From: Malachius bipustulatus
Taxonomy: Eukaryota; Arthropoda; Insecta; Coleoptera; Melyridae
Reading direction: 5' to 3'
Assembly (NCBI GenBank): GCA_910589415.1
Contig: OU342631.1
Location: 6,634,001 to 6,698,000 of the forward strand
Length of the DNA stretch: 64,000 nucleotides
A program made the position numbers and the translations under genes. The notes beneath the pieces were generated by a model that was not told where the DNA came from, did not search any database, and worked only from the letters and a program-made list of their open reading frames with translations. Positions 24,201 through 32,524 of the stretch are shown here, piece after piece. Within the stretch, counting starts at the first letter, position 1; each line of letters begins with the position of its first letter.

Positions 24201-25731
24201 GAAACTCTGTAACTTGAAAACCAACCGTTGGATTCAATTTTCTTTTTTTTTGCAGAATATCCTTAATTTCAATGGGCTCTATATCACCCTGTATTCGGAG
24301 TGCGCGAGTTACTGATCACCTGTATAACCCCAATGGTTACATTTATTGATGAATATGGACCATAGAATGTAATAGTTTTTTTGTATTACATATTTTCAGT
24401 TGAAAGAATGTCCATAGCTCGCGAAAATAAAAACAAGAGTTTGGCAATGGTCGAGGCAATGGTGTCCAGGCTATTGGCAACTGTGAGGTGATAAAATCAG
24501 AGATGTTTACTAATCAGATTAGATGCCTAAATTCCTGTTTTTCACTAATCACAGAAATGAGACCTTTTGGCTGCCACAGTCAAGTGACGGCCATATTGTA
24601 AAATGGCAAAAGCAGATACTTACTCTGGAAAATACTTTGTTCATACATCACAAAGTTGTAACTTGTAACAACAATTATTATTATTACGTCTAACATTTGC
24701 TATTATTTTCCCTTATTCATGTTTTGATGTCTCAGTCACTTAGTTATCATCTACAGTCTACAGTGTTCGCTAGTTCGCTTTATTTGACAATATGGTGGCT
24801 GCTCGATCTTGAGGATTGAGTGACATCCTGAATTCTAGCATTGACAGTGACAGCCCACTGTCACATGTCGTAAATAAGTATTGTTATAGGAGGAAGGTTT
24901 TAGAGAGAGATGCAATGCTATTACTCATAAGAGATATGTCCTCTAGGAGGGTTCAAGCAACAAGGGTTGTTACAAACTTACAGAGTTGCCAGGGTTGTCA
25001 GATGTACTTTACTCTACACCCACGTCATCTTGTCTTATTGTATTATCTCCGGATATTCGAAGTTAGTGTCAATACTAAAAGTCAGAAACAAAGCATTTTC
25101 GTATTCGTACCAATGGCCACGGTTATGAGAATTCGAGGAAGAACTTCTTTTCTTCTAAATTTTAATCAAGACGTTTTATCAGTTTTATCAATAATTTGAT
25201 GACTGTGTTCCCCGAGGTGTTCCCAAAGAAATCAGAATGACATTTTTGAGTTGTCAAATTTTATATGGATATCTGCTTGGCTTGGCATAAACTTGACTCC
25301 ACCCCTTTGAACTTATCATTAACAAGGCAAATGTTTGGGATCATGAAATACTCCAACAATAATTATCTACCCCCTGTTTTGAACTCTCTGCACATCCTCA
25401 AATTAGATTGGCATTGTTCTCATTGACACTCTTGACAGGTCAAAAGATAGGAATTATCAACCACGATAAAAATTTTACAAAATAATGCGAGGAGAAAAAG
25501 GTCAGAATTGGTGTATTTTCTGACTGATTACGATAAGAGGGTAGACAGTTAGACACTAATAATTTACAAATTACTTACATCATCGTCCGAGGGTACTTCT
25601 ACAGGTTTATCACTTTCGTCATCCTCGTCATCCAGAAGTATCTGCATCTGTTTTAAAGCCTCCTTACTGGCGGCCCTGCGTAATCTGACCGGGATTTGTG
25701 GCACCACGGGTTCCACTTTTCTTTTAGGCAT
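1..25731 (-). CDS. Zinc-finger protein with domesticated IS1595/ISXO2-like transposase region, POGZ/row-like (12 exons, 3' end outside window)
   Basis: Exons, in transcript order: 25579-25731, 16436-16580, 15611-16018, 15134-15468, 6075-6403, 5462-5723, 5219-5383, 3187-3456, 1738-1988, 1490-1680, 420-707, 1-230. Every junction has a GT donor and AG acceptor and the phases agree, giving 3027 nt = 1009 codons without a stop. Layout: acidic N-terminus (34-51), Lys-rich stretch (62-66), SKPTP repeats (about 120-170), charged helix (about 180-215), Pro-rich linkers, transposase-like region (about 455-725), and five C2H2 fingers from residue 855. In the transposase region the order of a W/C segment, an FEGS segment, IGGPG, a VE-x-D-type position, PxSTIxTD and FLDExVWR fits IS1595/ISXO2 enzymes. 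The first Asp is Gly584; D652 and E685 remain. A chromatin or DNA-binding role is likely by family; enzyme activity is unlikely. The POGZ/ZNF280/row assignment rests on finger style and is provisional. The 8-9 kb introns 1 and 4 are repeat-filled. Confidence 0.88.
420..707 (-). CDS. Exon 11: C2H2 zinc fingers 1-3
   Basis: Acceptor ACATCAACAG, donor CTTG|GTAAGT. Finger 1 is C855-x2-C858-x12-H871-x3-H875. Finger 2 starts LCRYC and ends SHITTSH. Finger 3 starts FACLIC and is completed by the KHMSREH at the start of the next exon, so the intron splits a finger. Confidence 0.9.
808..1473. mobile_element. Non-autonomous pogo/Tigger-like MITE in intron 10
   Basis: Perfect 20-bp terminal inverted repeats, CAGTAGAAGCTCGATTATCC at the left and its complement at the right, flanked by TA at 806-807 and 1474-1475. 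Subterminal copies of TATCCGAAAT/TTATCTGAAAC motifs recur over the first 180 bp and near the right end, as expected of transposase binding sites. There is no transposase. It fills most of the 782-bp intron. Confidence 0.88.
1490..1680 (-). CDS. Exon 10: Pro-rich linker before the zinc fingers
   Basis: Acceptor AATTTAAAG, donor TATG|GTAAGT, entering with one base owed and leaving in phase 1. Encodes a Tyr/Arg-containing stretch (TYQTNDGARRYGRVRKTV) and a Pro-rich linker ending in ENYYYG. The downstream intron holds a Tigger-like MITE whose end lies 8-10 nt from this donor. Confidence 0.85.
1738..1988 (-). CDS. Exon 9: C-terminal part of the transposase-derived region
   Basis: Acceptor CCTTTTTAG, donor CGTCGG|GTAAAT, leaving in phase 2. 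Encodes VVPRMFQNTLSLL and then QQFLDELVWREWFG, which matches the YLDEFxWR signature closing ISXO2-like domains. A helical stretch follows, then a linker. Confidence 0.87.
2041..3094. mobile_element. TA-flanked foldback element in intron 8, with an inner foldback
   Basis: Ends CAGGCTGATCTATTAGCCCA and TAATAGATCACCCTG are imperfect inverted repeats flanked by TA. The arms pair over about 180 bp (for example GAAAACTTCATTTAATCATG with its counterpart near 3020). An inner pair, CAGGGTGTTGAAAAACTC at 2259 and its complement ending at 2750, also flanked by TA, looks like a second element inserted in the first. Confidence 0.8.
3187..3456 (-). CDS. Exon 8: second and third catalytic-site segments
   Basis: Codons 600-689, phase 0 at both ends. 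Acceptor TTCTGATAAAG, donor AGACAG|GTTTGT. Contains VEVLGVLE (compare the VxVFGGxER beta strand of the transposases), PASTILTD with D652 at the second catalytic position, MGFSNVIQNS, and SNRAIMEYLRQ with E685 at the expected third position. Confidence 0.88.
3912..5045. mobile_element. Foldback element (family D) in intron 7, split by another element
   Basis: The arms are related to the copy at 30524-32402: an AACGGCTC...AAACGGCTTA core, TTTATACAGGATGATAAAAAATC, and an outer arm GCCATTGTGATCCTGTACTTGAATTTGCAA-like stretch near 4950-4980. Family C is inserted at 4210-4855. Flanks of the insertion join as TTCGTTGTACAGGGCC, the uninterrupted order seen at 31795-31815 in reverse. Confidence 0.7.
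4210..4855. mobile_element. TA-flanked foldback element (family C) inserted in family D
   Basis: Arms of about 125 bp, 4210-4334 and 4735-4855, are near-perfect inverted repeats starting CCGGGTGTCCCAACACTAG and flanked by TA on both sides. The middle is AT-rich with no coding sequence recognised. Confidence 0.85.
5219..5383 (-). CDS. Exon 7: first catalytic-site segment, catalytic Asp replaced
   Basis: Codons 545-599. Acceptor CCGGTACAG, donor CGACAG|GTATGG, phase 0 at both ends. Contains IGGPGSKVEVGVISLG. In IS1595/ISXO2-type enzymes the same block reads IGGPGxxVEIDES with the first catalytic Asp; here that position is Gly584. Confidence 0.88.
5462..5723 (-). CDS. Exon 6: N-terminal part of the transposase-derived region
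   Basis: Acceptor TATTTGCAG, donor CAATGG|GTTAGT, phase 0. Encodes LIQQGLLRSEQ, then GGYVWISECC and FVSVFSGSIFEGSPHPP. The last two correspond in order and spacing to the W-C and FxVxxGTxFExSxxPL segment before the catalytic domain of IS1595/ISXO2 transposases. In transposases this part carries a zinc ribbon and helix-turn-helix; here only part of the Cys pattern is visible. Confidence 0.9.
6075..6403 (-). CDS. Exon 5 of the zinc-finger/transposase-derived gene
   Basis: Acceptor ATTCTCTTCCAG, donor GAATG|GTGAGT, leaving in phase 2. Starts with a poly-Pro run and ends in a well-ordered segment (FPSLVVVARPHLRVKDLN, then KVKAVLMHPPTKFTEW). The last part has the character of a conserved globular domain and leads straight into the transposase-derived region. 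Confidence 0.88.
7327..7691. mobile_element. Short palindromic MITE in intron 4
   Basis: About 40-bp inverted ends: TCTCAGACATTGAATAAAGA at the left and the complementary stretch ending CAATGGTCTCAGATG at the right, including AAGGAAGGAGCATATG. Internal sequence is non-coding. Confidence 0.65.
8428..8666. mobile_element. Palindromic MITE GGGCCGGTTG inside the P-like element
   Basis: Inverted ends of about 50 bp: AGGGCCGGTTGTTCGTACGT at the left; the right end is the complement, including AAAATCAGTAATTATCTC. Flanked by TTA/TA. A diverged relative lies at 14832-15030. Confidence 0.85.
9154..9637. mobile_element. Half of a family A foldback, inside the THAP gene
   Basis: Starts TA|CAGGGTGTCTGCTTAAGG and follows the left arm and central hairpin of the complete copy at 17743-18595. 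It breaks off soon after the hairpin (ACCACGTAGTAGGA). The missing right arm means later deletion or a partial copy. Confidence 0.85.
9650..10952 (-). pseudogene. THAP-domain transposase gene of the P-like element, truncated
   Basis: Five exons join in frame: 10849-10952 (ATG at 10952), 10636-10785, 10342-10434, 9967-10243, and from 9739 to about 9650. All introns are short with GT-AG ends. The first two exons make a THAP zinc-binding domain: C9-x4-C14, W39, then C67-x2-H70, with SVPTLN in the position of the usual AVPTLF box. Exon 4 encodes a Leu/Lys-rich coiled coil, and exon 5 has FVSTQLRL, KKGRRY and FALALYY, typical of P/THAP9-type transposases downstream of the coiled coil. The reading frame then runs into foldback sequence and stops; the RNase H-like catalytic core was not found. 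A THAP host gene is an alternative, but location inside matching terminal repeats favours a dead transposase. The exon 5 acceptor (GTAACCAG) is the least certain. Confidence 0.85.
12704..13549. mobile_element. Complete TA-flanked foldback, family B
   Basis: Near-perfect palindrome with arms of about 410 bp. Outer end CAGGGTGATTGATTGAAACG, complement at the right, TA at 12702-12703 and 13550-13551. The inner part holds the shared core (GAGTTATAAACAAGTGAAAA, AACGGCTCAAGATATC, CATGTCCCTATCTTAAC). No gene. Confidence 0.93.
13857..13880 (+). repeat. Poly-T tract
   Basis: About 22-24 consecutive T. It may be a retroposed tail on the minus strand or simple slippage; nothing adjacent decides it. Confidence 0.8.
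14832..15030. mobile_element. Diverged copy of the GGGCCGGTTG MITE
   Basis: Starts AGGGCCGGTTGCACGAACAT and shares GCAATTACTGATTTTAAAAT and later GGTAATTAGGTAACTCTTCT-like order with the copy at 8428-8666. The right end is eroded. It lies between the P-like element and exon 4. Confidence 0.65.
15134..15468 (-). CDS. Exon 4 of the zinc-finger/transposase-derived gene
   Basis: Acceptor AAATCACAG, donor ATGCAG|GTAAAA, leaving in phase 0. Encodes a Pro/Gln linker, a Ser-Gly stretch, a conserved-looking hydrophobic segment (SYQLVMDPRLGVIVG), then a Lys/Ala-rich part and a basic Arg/Ser-rich end (RQTRLRSRTAKSPQR). The next exon is 8.7 kb away because intron 4 contains a P-like transposon. Confidence 0.85.
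15611..16018 (-). CDS. Exon 3: Ser-Lys-Pro-Thr-Pro repeat tract and charged helix
   Basis: Enters in phase 1 after acceptor GTTGTAG and leaves at CCTC|GTGAGT. The middle encodes a run of SKPTPS-like hexapeptides built from an imperfect 18-nt direct repeat at 15823-15965. It is followed by a Glu/Lys/Arg-rich segment (ERKRLYDEETRELEKKVEAL) likely to be helical or coiled coil. The repeat tract is low complexity and probably a flexible linker. The other reading frames here look open only because of the 18-nt periodicity. Confidence 0.85.
15823..15965 (-). repeat. Coding 18-nt minisatellite
   Basis: About eight imperfect copies of TAGGCTTACTCGATGGGG (plus-strand reading) encode SKPTPS-type hexapeptides in exon 3 on the minus strand. 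The unit is a multiple of three, so copy-number change keeps the frame. Confidence 0.9.
16436..16580 (-). CDS. Exon 2 of the zinc-finger/transposase-derived gene
   Basis: 48 codons plus one base. The acceptor is TTTTTCCTAG and the donor ACAG|GTGAAT. It encodes a basic segment with PPKKKYK, a plausible nuclear localisation signal, and a second basic cluster near RRHTKYPSKQQ. An alternative donor GACATG|GTAAGG lies inside the exon, about 65 nt before its end; using it would change the phase, so the longer form is preferred. Confidence 0.78.
17344..18655 (+). pseudogene. Broken mariner-like (IS630/Tc1/mariner) transposase
   Basis: The C-terminal half is recognisable: YMHDGTLAHFS, then, after a stop, EYLNKVCENRWIGQDGP and PPRSPNLN, then DFSLWVYIKSL. 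These are the segments around the second and third catalytic Asp of this superfamily. There are at least three in-frame stops. Just after IKSL the family A foldback begins; after it, VYTTPVNTVDD, the usual continuation, appears in a shifted frame. The gene is dead. The upstream part from about 17344 is weakly recognisable. Confidence 0.85.
17743..18595. mobile_element. Complete TA-flanked foldback, family A
   Basis: Palindrome with arms of about 410 bp, ends CAGGGT and ACCCTG, TA at 17741-17742 and 18596-18597. Outer arm GCCACCGGCCATATCTCGGAAAC; the inner part carries the shared AACGGCTCAAGATATC core and a central TACAGGGTGATGAAAATT hairpin. Inserted within a mariner-like transposase gene. 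Confidence 0.94.
19328..19588. mobile_element. Palindromic MITE in intron 1
   Basis: Arms of about 110 bp pair almost perfectly: AAGAAGACGTTTGTTTGAG at the left and its complement at the right, with CATGGATGCCCATTTCGCT near the loop. The loop is about 40 bp. A transcript would fold into a long hairpin. Confidence 0.88.
19589..23756. other. Intron 1 interior, no host gene recognised
   Basis: Non-coding or unidentifiable repeat debris. A short minus-strand open frame at 20688-20879 (YNAGNSFATGKGNIRILPES) looks like part of a degraded mobile-element protein but I cannot name it. At 22741-22895 the sequence has the look of a retroposon 3' end (AATAAATAAAATAAAAAATAAT). A GGTTAACCG-rich patch at 22916-22998 is listed separately. 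Confidence 0.5.
22916..22998. repeat. Cluster of CGGTTAACCG-like palindromic motifs
   Basis: Within about 85 bp there are six or more AACCG or CGGTT units, two as full CGGTTAACCG palindromes. The preceding GGCTGTGACGG recalls the start of some hAT transposon ends, so an eroded hAT terminus is one explanation; a matching other end was not found. Confidence 0.55.
23757..24322. mobile_element. TA-flanked foldback MITE in intron 1
   Basis: Ends CAGGCTGATCAGTAACTTGC and the complement ending GTTACTGATCACCTG, TA at both sides. Arms of about 60 bp are clear and then diverge. The open frames inside are not protein-like. Confidence 0.88.
24323..25578. other. Intron 1, 5' portion
   Basis: No gene recognised. 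The open frame at 24816-25199 on the plus strand resembles no known protein. Regulatory sequence for the host gene is possible here but no site can be singled out. Confidence 0.5.
25579..25731 (-). CDS. Exon 1 (start codon) of the zinc-finger/transposase-derived gene
   Basis: Codons 1-51. The start ATG (25731-25729) has a good context, CCAAGATGCC. The exon encodes a short basic start (MPKRK), an Arg-rich patch, then a run of Asp/Glu (residues 34-51). The donor is GAT|GTAAGT at 25578, phase 0. A pyrimidine-rich stretch ending in TTGTTGTCAG lies about 14 nt before the ATG, so the ATG may sit in a second, spliced exon with an upstream 5' UTR exon. Confidence 0.82.
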
Positions 25732-26300
25732 CTTGGCTGTTTATCTGACAACAACAGAAAATCACATCACATTATCACACATCACAGAACTAGAGCTGCT
25801 AGGAAACGGAAATGGGGGGGTAAACATTAAGTCTCGGGACTCGGGCCGCTTTCAAAACGACATCATGGCGCCCAAAACACTAACCTCGAAAATTCAACTT
25901 GTCTTGAATTTGAAATTTACCAAGTACGATAAGAGAGGTACAATAAAATTACAAAATTCGAATTAAATGATGAAGTATTGTCGTAAAATAACTAACGTGG
26001 TTTATTGTTGATTATCTATTAATAAAACGACTCCACTATTTCTAATTAAACTAGCGGTGTAGCTAGTCTCGTCAAACATCGACATTATCGTTGTGACTCA
26101 AGTGACTCAACACCAACTCACTCGCCTGGTTTCTGGTTGGTTGTGTGTTGGTTTGTTTGAAACCAACATTAAACCATTAATAACATTCAAACTATGCTGA
26201 TACAATATACTGGCACTGGCACTGGCACTACTGACAGGTCTGTGTTATTATTATTGTGTGAACGAGCCTTTATAAATTTTACGATATCTGTAAAAAGGGT
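25732..26300 (-). promoter_or_regulatory. Presumed 5' UTR/promoter region of the 12-exon gene
   Basis: Directly upstream of the start codon. It contains a likely splice acceptor (TTGTTGTCAG) close to the ATG, a local GC-rich patch around 25805-25870, and GGCACT tandem copies near 26210-26230. No TATA box or initiator could be assigned with confidence. Confidence 0.4.
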
Positions 26301-27861
26301 GGTTCACAAGCTTAAAGCACGTTACACATGTTTTTGAAAACAGAATTTACAACCGGGTTTCAATAATACGAGTGCAGTCACACGTTAGTAATAAAAACCA
26401 CATAATTTCACTTCTACTAAAATAAAAAAATAAGTATGCACTGAATAAAAAATATGTATACTGTATGTTCGTTTAAGGTTAACCAAGTCACACACTCTCA
26501 CTTTCTTCCGTTTTTCTATCGGTAAGTGTGCCCATAATCTATTATCAAGGCAAAAGGGACAAAATAACTTCAATTAAAAAAATAGACAGAAATTACCTAC
26601 TTGACGTCCAAAAATACTGTTTGGAAACACTGGAATTCGTAGAAATTTTTATAAAAATTAACGCGACTCAGCACTATCATAACAAACACCATCAACGACA
26701 CCAGTGTTTTAAATTAACCAGCATATTTGCCTATTTGCTATAAAAAATTAAGACAAAAACTTACATCAAACTGTACCTATCAAAAATAATTCGACAACAG
26801 TAGTAGTTCTCTCAAACGGCGGCCATTACGTACGGCTTATAGTTATTTTTTTTTATTTCAGTTTTATTAGTTTTATTCGATTTTGCTTCAGTGTTGCCAA
26901 CAAATGACAAAATTACCAGATACATCAAATGTCATACAACTTGAAACTTCCAAAAAGCGCCAATTTTTGTTAATGTCACATCATCACAAAAATTTGACAT
27001 TTTCATAAAAACAAAGAGATATTTACATTTGGTTTTTGTTTGATTACCATCTACAGAGATATAAATAAATTTGGAACCGATCAATTATGTTGCGTATTCT
27101 ACACACGTACAGCGCAAAAATTACTAAAGAATTGATAAGATGGCTACGCCCAGCCGTTGTACAGGGATATTGCACTATTATTAATGGCGCCAAATTTAAA
27201 TAATATTATTTTCCCTCCGCTTTTTTAAAAGTCCTGTTAAAAACTCGGTCTTATAATTTTATGTTAGAGTTAGATATTGTGAAACATCTAGCACAGAAAA
27301 AAATGGCAGGTTGTACAGGAAATAAAACAGAATATCTACCTAAATTATTGCCGCTAAAATAAATTAAAAGAATGTTGAAAAAGGTAGGTACCTACCTACT
27401 TGCTAATCAAAATTATGAATTCTCGTTATTTTATTAGGTATTATTATAGGTAGGTACTTATATGCACCTGAGTAGGTATTATTAGTAACTATTATTATTA
27501 TTCCTAGGTAGGTCGTAGCATAAATAAGCATAGGTAAAATTGTACAATATTCAATATTAAACTTTAATTTTTTCAAATCAACATCTCTGGAGCCAGCTGA
27601 GATTATAGGAATCAGCTCATGTCAACATTTATATTTAATACACCAGATCTGAATGCAGATAAACCTCATCGGCAACACTGGGTTATACAAGTATGTGTCC
27701 TCTTCTCTCTTTGTCTTGTCACTCTTTTTTCCAATCTATTTTATTTTACTCTTTCTACTTCTTGACTCTGGTTATGGTTACCCGCCGTTCCGTTTACCCC
27801 TCTTATTGAGTTACCCCTTCCCCTTTGACTATTAAATAAATATAAATACATTATACACATA
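26301..27861. other. Intergenic, no gene recognised
   Basis: AT-rich. GGTAGGTACCTACCTAC runs begin near 27385. A GC-richer patch, GCGGCCATTACGTACGGC, lies at 26818-26835. No coding or RNA gene is supported. Confidence 0.5.
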
Positions 27862-28365
27862 CAGGTAATTCTTTAAGGGCGTCCATTGAAAAAAATTTAA
27901 ACTTCAAATAATTGATCTAGGGATCTGATATTTGGAATCCAATAACGAGTCAAAAATAAATATCACCAAGTTATGGCGGCACATTTAAAAATGGGCGTAA
28001 TAAGATTACTTTTTTAATCAAACACCCCATAGGTAGGTATAGCGGTATTGGATAAAATAAAATACAATAAGAATGGATTTTACAATAATAATTATTGGAG
28101 TTTAAATAAATAAGTATAGTTTAGTTTGTTAGGTATATACAAATGAAAATTGCAATTTTCACTTTGTTCAAAAGGTAACTCATAAACTAGGTACTTATTT
28201 ACCTACTTATTTCAAACTCCCAACTGTAAAAACCATTCTTATTGAATTTATTTAGGTACATCAATTGAAAATGTAATGTTTGCCTTAAACTCCATAATTT
28301 GGATACCAAAATCAACATATACGAGGTTGAACTTTTTCGAATAGACGCCTTAAAAGAATCACCTG
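27862..28365. mobile_element. Decayed TA-flanked foldback related to family B
   Basis: Ends CAGGTAATTCTTTAAGGGCG and CGCCTTAAAAGAATCACCTG, TA on both sides. Inner stretches (CCAATAACGAGTCAAAAATAAA, ACTTCAAATAATTGATCTAGG) correspond to family B (12704-13549) but are more diverged. Confidence 0.82.
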
Positions 28366-30523
28366 TATCGTGAAAGCAGGTGATCCCGATATACCCTATG
28401 GCGGACACTTCTAAAAAGTCAATTTGTGTTTCGAATTATATGACGGTTACTTTGTGCCCAAGCGATGCTTCCACTCTATGATGATATTTACCGCGCTGAG
28501 ATGCTGTCTACCGCAGTGTGGACGAAACTTTCGGAGTAAATCCCCAAGGACCACGACAAAACAGCCCGGATATCACTTATTATTTCAGTATATATACACA
28601 CCTACCTATGCAACTTCTAAAATCATCAGCAATGAGCTCTCAAAATTTTCAAACAATTATGTAATAGTGAGCATCCGGTAAGTAGGTATGTAGGTAGGTA
28701 ATACCTATCATATGAGATACTATGGATCCTTAATAGACCGATTTTGAGAGTGCAATGAAAAGTACGGACCTGGCAGATGAGATGATTAAATACAACGAGT
28801 CTGGGATGTAACCACTTGAGGACAATGCCAAGCGCTTCGAAACGTATACAGTCACGTACTCCCATTATATCCGCTTTTTCATATCGTGAAAAGACCACAG
28901 GGATTGATGCTACGATTTTTTTAATATAAATGCAAAATTCAAAATAAAAATCGTGCTACTGTTAATCTCGAAGATATTTCTTGCCCTGTAAAGTGAAGAA
29001 AAAAATAGAAATGCGACTGTTAGTGTCAAAGAGGCCTTAGTTGTGACCTTAATATTAGTTTGCAATGGCTGTTTTTAGCTTCTTACCCACCCAGCACCCC
29101 TATTTCGCCCCTCGGCCCCAAAAAATTATGAAACTTATTAGGAGCCGCGGATGTAAATAATTACCGAATTATATTTCAGCAGGGGAGTCATTCAGTGAAG
29201 AAGAAATAATAAAAAAAGCCTTTTTAGGGCAAGGAAAATTATCTTAAAAGTGTCCCGCTAACTTTCCGCTATACTGTTTCTGCAATACTAATAAACTTGA
29301 AACCTTGACCGATAATCGAGGTCACAGATTTGGTTATTGTCGTTATAAATACTATTATAGACCTGAGAAGACTATTAGTATTTGCAATAGTACCTATAGG
29401 TAATTATTAACAATACATATCAATATTCGGAAAAGAATCTCTAATCGATAGATGTCGCCATATGGCTCATTCAATGAAACTTAAGCGTTGCCATTGCCAG
29501 GATGCCAGGTTTAGCTAGCGACTTGTATGTGTACTGTTACTGTGTAGGTAGTAGCAGCTTAAACTGCTGCTAATAACTAAGACTAGGCTGTTAATTGTTA
29601 ATAAACCTAAACCGTTATAAATGTTACATTAATATGAATAATATTAATATATAAATAACATATAAATACTTCCAAACAAGTATTTTTTGTAAAATATCAA
29701 GGGAAAATCATTAAAAGCTAAAGAACCTACCTACCTATGTAGTTGATAAATCTATAATAAGTATAGGTACCTCTATCTAGGTAGGTATATGGTAATTTTC
29801 ATTGAATCGTTGTGCGTGAATATATTGATACCTAATATACAATAGCATCAGGTTGGTTGATTAATTAATTATTATTGTGGATGTGAAGGATCTGATAAAT
29901 TGATTAGTATTTGGTAGGTACCTAGAGGATAGACGCAGAATAGTGGCAAACATGGAAATTGCAGATCGCTATACTGTTTCCATTAAGAAGTAGGAACCTT
30001 ATTTTTGTACAGGAAACTGTACACGAGCCGCTCCACCATTAGCGACCGTTGCTCAGTGCATATTATCTCAATTAATGTTGAACGGAACGGGGCTAGAAAT
30101 CTACAATGTATAGATTCCTTCACCCATCCATAATAATGTTTCCTATAGGTAATGTCCAATTACAAAAATTAAAAACATCCTAAGGTTTTTGAAAACGTAA
30201 AGCATAGCAGGTAACTGCAAACTATAATAATAATAGTGCGCTTGCTCTCTTGAAACGCGCTTCTTGAAGAAAGTCTCCCTTCAATAAAGAAAGCACCCAG
30301 TAGGGAGGGGGAGGGAGCAGCCTTTTGGTGGCCATAAATTCAAAAATTACATACCTACCTAACACATCGTAGGTACGGGCGGAAATTCCAATAATTGAGC
30401 ACCACTGGAATGAATCTAATTAATTAGATTCAATCCAGTGGGTCTAATTTTTTTACCCTAAATTATAACCCAATAAGTACTCATGTTGTCCAAGTATCTA
30501 CTTATAGGTACCTAGGTAGGTAT
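28366..30523. other. Intergenic, no gene recognised
   Basis: Weak open frames at 28424-28681 (+) and 28626-28898 (-) overlap antisense and have no recognisable motif. Several TAGGTAGGTA/ACCTACCTA runs. A 17-bp perfect hairpin, AATCTAATTAATTAGATT, with wider symmetric flanks (TCCAGTG...CACTGGA) lies near 30401-30445. Confidence 0.45.
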
Positions 30524-32402
30524 AGCAGAGGTGTCCCAGCTCATTCGAAGCGGTGTTAGGCCAAACGATGGATGTTTTCAAAAAAAAATTGCAAATTCAA
30601 GTACAGAGAACCACAATGGTCATAATATAAAATTATTTTGGAGTCCCGTACATAGTGGCATATCAAAAGTTATGTTTTTTTAAATGGAATTCTCTAGGTA
30701 TTATGTTATTGTATTTTTGGATTGACTGAGAAGAAAAAATAAGATTGGCTGTTCCAATATTGGTGTTTGAATTGAGAAGTTTGTGAGTTATATACAGAGA
30801 TGTCCGGTAAGTACCTCCTAATCTCTCGGGAGCATAGAGCGGAGGTCAAAATAAACCTAGTCTGTCATAAAAAAAACATTCCTAAAGTGTCCCTAAACGG
30901 AGATACACAGCCCCAAAATGGTACCCTAAGATTTACTTTTTTAGCTCTAACTTTTGAACCGACCTGTATAATTTGATGAAATTTTAATTTTTTTATAGAG
31001 GCCATAAAGACTCATTCAGCCATATCAGAGTGGATGTTTGACGTCCTAAAGGAAGTCAGGAACGGACTTACCACCACACTCATTGTGTCAAAGTTTTGAC
31101 AGGTGTCATTTTACAGAGCTGAGAACTTATTTTTTAAATACGCTGGTCATTCATCTTCGCAAAAGGTACTCTTAATTTATTTCGATAAAACTAGCGGTTC
31201 TCAAGATAAATCGACTTTTATGCGAATTTTGATCAAGTTCCGTCAATAGCAATCCATTATGTAGGTAGGTTTATCAACAAGAACCTGATTTTTACCTGTT
31301 TGTGTTTAGCATTTTAGTAACTTTTGAGTGTTTCGCATACCTAAAAACCGATTTATCTCGAAAACCGTCAGTTTTACCGAAATAAATTAAGAGCACCTTT
31401 TTTAAAGATGAAGTATTAGACTATTCAAAAAAATAGTTTTTAGCTCTTTAAAGTGACACCTGTCAAAATTTTGACTCAAAGAGTATGATGGTAAGTCCGT
31501 TCCTGACTTCCCTGACGACGTCAAACATCGACTTTAATATGGCCTGATGGCTCTCTGTGGCCTCTATAAAGTGTTTAAATTCCATTCAATTATACAGGTC
31601 GGTTCAAAAGTTAGAGCAAAAAAAGTAAATTGCGGGGCACCCTTTTAGGGCTCCATATCTCCGTTTGGGGGCACTTTAGGAATTTTTTTTTTATGACAGA
31701 CTAGGTTTTTTTTGACCTCCCCTGTATGCTCCCGAGAGATTAGGAGGTACTTACCGGACACCCTGTATAAACAAGTGAAAATCGCAATTTTCAAAGTTCG
31801 AGGCCCTGTACAACGAAAGGCTCAAAAGATAGAGACAAACGGCTTACATGTCCTTATATTGTAACTTTTCATGTACCTACTATCTATAATAAAGGATGAA
31901 ATGTTTATACAGGGTGATAAAAAATTTGAAAAATCTGAGATTTCCCCACGCGTCGGGCAAATAAAAAAAAAAAAACAAATAATAAAGTACAAATGTTTCT
32001 ATACCATAGGATAGTACATAAAGTTAAAATAGGGAAATGTAAGCCGTTTTTCTCTATCTTGAGCCGTTTTCGTTGTACATTTGAGCATACCTTTGAATGT
32101 ACCTGCCTTCAAAACTGCAATAATGGCAATTTTCACTTGTTTATAACTCAAAACTTTGCCAATTTAAACACCAACTTTAAAAACCAATCTTATTTTTTCT
32201 TCTCAGACAATCTAAAAATGCAATAACATAGGAGCATTCCATTTAAAAAAAACATAACTATGATATGCCACTCTCATATGTGACACTCTGTATATAGTCG
32301 AAAATAATTCTGAATAAAGGCCATTGTCATCATGTACTCGAATTTGCAATTTTTTTTAATCCATCACTTAGCCCATGGGCTTCGAATGAGCTGGGACACC
32401 TG
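30524..32402. mobile_element. Foldback element, family D, with a nested element
   Basis: Outer arms: GAGGTGTCCCAGCTCATTCG at the left, complement CGAATGAGCTGGGACACCTG at the right, and a long matched stretch (AATTCAAGTACAGAGAACCA with its counterpart near 32330). The inner core carries AACGAAAGGCTC, ACATGTCCTTATATTG and TTTATACAGGGTGATAAAAA. Family E is inserted at 30795-31765. Confidence 0.88.
30795..31765. mobile_element. TA-flanked foldback, family E, nested in family D
   Basis: Ends CAGAGATGTCCGGTAAGTAC and the complement GTACTTACCGGACACCCTG. Arms of over 350 bp, including AATCTCTCGGGAGCAT and TCAGGAACGGACTTACCA. Flanked by TA. Removing it joins GAGTTATA with AACAAGTGAAAATCG, the continuous order in the other families. 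Confidence 0.92.
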
Positions 32403-32524
32403 TATATCCTGTGCTTCTCAAAAGTAACGGAAATTCATTTTCTCAGTTAATATTTATAGAATTAGAAAAACCCGAAACAGATCAATTTTTGAATTTAATT
32501 TATGTTCCATTGACGTAACATTTT

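Noticed and set aside
24007..24315. 102-residue frame inside a foldback MITE
   Set aside because: Runs through the palindrome arm and has no protein-like features.
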